Shown here: positions 5,910 through 6,734 of the stretch, piece after piece
Position numbering within the stretch: position 1 is the stretch's first letter
Layout of the letters: each line of letters begins with the position of its first letter
NCBI GenBank assembly: GCA_024640925.1
Contig: JAHEEB010000111.1
Coordinates: 2,379-9,112 of the forward strand
Direction of reading: 5' to 3'
DNA from: Bacteroidota bacterium
GTDB taxonomy: Bacteria; Bacteroidota; Bacteroidia; Bacteroidales; UBA10428
DNA length: 6,734 nt
Made by a program: the position numbers and the translations under genes
The notes under the pieces: model-generated
Told to the model about the DNA's origin: nothing
Database searches by the model: none
What the model saw: only the letters and a program-made list of their open reading frames with translations

Positions 5910-6421
5910 TTCGTCTTTCAAGCAATTTCTTTACAAGGGATGTATTAATTGTTGCCCCGGAATTACTCGGAAAAATTATTGTTATTAATGATAACAGAGG
6001 TATAAGAGAATATCTTATAACTGAAACGGAAGCCTATAGAGGTACTGAAGATCTTGCATGCCATGCATGTAAGGGCAGGACACCCCGAACAGAAGCAATG
6101 TACGATTCAGGTGGAAAAATTTATGTGTACCTTATATATGGCATGTACTGGATGTTAAATTTTGTGACCGGCGAAAAAGATCACCCACAAGCAGCATTGA
6201 TAAGGAGTATAGAAGGATTTAACGGTCCGGGCAAACTTACACGGCAGCTTCAAATTGATAAAAGCTTTTATGGAGAAAATCTATGTACATCCGACAGAAT
6301 ATGGGTTGCTGAGAAAGGAAATCATGTGGACTATATAACCACAAAAAGAATAGGTATTGACTATGCAGGGGAAAAATGGAATAATCAACCCTGGAGGTTT
6401 GTTTTAAAGTCGATCTTATAG
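5906..6421 (+). CDS. 3-methyladenine (alkyladenine) DNA glycosylase, AAG/MPG family
   Basis: Enzymes of the AAG/MPG family excise 3-methyladenine, 7-methylguanine, hypoxanthine and related damaged purines, opening base excision repair. The call rests on strong residue-level agreement with human AAG: E42 and Y44 in TETEAYRG match catalytic E125 and Y127, H53 matches H136, Y78 in VYLIYGMYW matches the intercalating Y162, N85 matches N169, and R100 in ALIRSIEG matches R182. GPGKLT (107-112) and the C-terminal RIGIDYAGEKW (148-158) with PWRFVL (162-167) are also typical. The length of 171 residues is slightly below the usual 190-200, but both ends are recognisable. The ATG at 5906 overlaps the stop codon of the membrane protein (ATGA), which implies coupled translation. 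The pairing with an envelope glycan gene has no known functional reason. Confidence 0.95.
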   Translation: MIRLSSNFFTRDVLIVAPELLGKIIVINDNRGIREYLITETEAYRGTEDLACHACKGRTPRTEAMYDSGGKIYVYLIYGMYWMLNFVTGEKDHPQAALIRSIEGFNGPGKLTRQLQIDKSFYGENLCTSDRIWVAEKGNHVDYITTKRIGIDYAGEKWNNQPWRFVLKSIL

Positions 6422-6514
6422 AAAAGTTTTCTGTTTCACTGATTTTTAGTTTTATTTGCGGAAAAATAGAAGGACTTATTTTTATTCCTTAAAACCAGAG
6501 ATTTCTGAAAACGT

Positions 6515-6734
6515 ATGATTTATTGGAATACACCTAAAATTATTATAAAGTTTTATAAAAAATGTATATGGCATTTTAGCAGGGAGAATAAAGTCCTTTA
6601 CCTCACTTTCGACGATGGTCCCACTCCCGGAATAACAGAAAAAGTACTCGGGCTTCTTGATGCCTATAATGCAAAAGCTACTTTCTTTGCACTTGGAAGA
6701 AATGTCGAAAGACATCCTGATCTGTTCAAACTGG
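6515..6734 (+). CDS. NodB-type polysaccharide deacetylase (5' part only)
   Basis: I translated this frame by hand; the first 73 codons are in the window and the rest lies beyond the right edge. Members of carbohydrate esterase family 4 remove N-acetyl (or O-acetyl) groups from glycans such as peptidoglycan or chitin-like chains, using a metal. NodB motif 1 is clear: [11 protein letters not shown] at 29-39, where D33 would be the catalytic base and D34 a metal ligand. The next conserved beta strand, [18 protein letters not shown] (53-70), follows at the usual distance. The His-x-x-x-His motif 2 and later motifs would lie outside the window. An in-frame TGA at 6506-6508 makes the ATG at 6515 the only plausible start. 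The N terminus has hydrophobic residues mixed with lysines and no clear signal peptide, so the location of the protein is open. It follows the glycosylase after 93 bp, with no convincing promoter or terminator. Confidence 0.9.
   Translation, partial: MIYWNTPKIIIKFYKKCIWHFSRENKVLYLTFDDGPTPGITEKVLGLLDAYNAKATFFALGRNVERHPDLFKL

Noticed and set aside
6053..6073. Near-perfect inverted repeat with 9-bp arms and a 3-nt centre
   Set aside because: It sits inside the glycosylase gene over the codons around the active-site His (ALACHACK-like region), where GCA-TGC-CAT-GCA-TGT gives the symmetry. Coding constraint explains it.
6451..6458. TTTATTTG followed by C as a -7 element for the deacetylase
   Set aside because: One fixed position is wrong and no TTTG lies about 21 nt upstream.
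6462..6483. AAAAATA/TATTTTT hairpin after the glycosylase
   Set aside because: The seven pairs are all A-T with an 8-nt loop and no U-tract after it, so it is too weak to call a terminator.
6482..6715. 77-codon minus-strand open frame at the right end
   Set aside because: It overlaps the NodB deacetylase reading frame on the plus strand, which has the FDDG and ATFF motifs; the minus frame has no recognisable feature.

Overview
The window is ordinary chromosomal DNA from an AT-rich bacterium that looks like a member of the Bacteroidota, probably near Bacteroidales/Marinilabiliales. Three things support this: the gene order rplM-rpsI-rpsB-tsf with pyrH and frr alongside, start regions with no Shine-Dalgarno sequence, and promoter candidates of the Bacteroidetes type (TTTG, then TAnnTTTG) instead of the E. 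coli type. The assignment rests on sequence recognition only; no database search was run.

Minus strand, read right to left (about 4200 down to 1). A translation block comes first: rplM (L13, GTG start), rpsI (S9), rpsB (S2) and tsf (EF-Ts). A strong promoter candidate lies upstream of rplM, and a perfect 13-bp hairpin with a U-tract lies after tsf. Two further genes follow, pyrH (UMP kinase) and frr (ribosome recycling factor, cut by the window edge), each with its own promoter candidate. The block makes two ribosomal small-subunit proteins, one large-subunit protein, the EF-Tu exchange factor, the enzyme that commits UMP to the nucleotide pools, and the factor that splits ribosomes after termination. 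A possible leader-RNA structure sits in the 101-nt gap between rpsI and rpsB.

Plus strand, diverging from rplM (4338 to the right edge). The genes are a multi-spanning O-antigen ligase/polymerase-like membrane protein, an alkyladenine/3-methyladenine DNA glycosylase that overlaps it by the four bases ATGA, and, after a 93-bp gap, the first 73 codons of a NodB-type polysaccharide deacetylase. Two of these three are glycan or envelope genes, and the repair glycosylase is translationally linked to the first.

I see no mobile element, CRISPR array, tRNA, rRNA or phage gene, and no clear undescribed system. The points most worth a second look are the rpsB leader structure, the long basic-then-acidic tail of S2 with its tandem DNA repeat, the three promoters with identical 21-nt spacing, and the coupling of an envelope glycan gene to a DNA repair gene.
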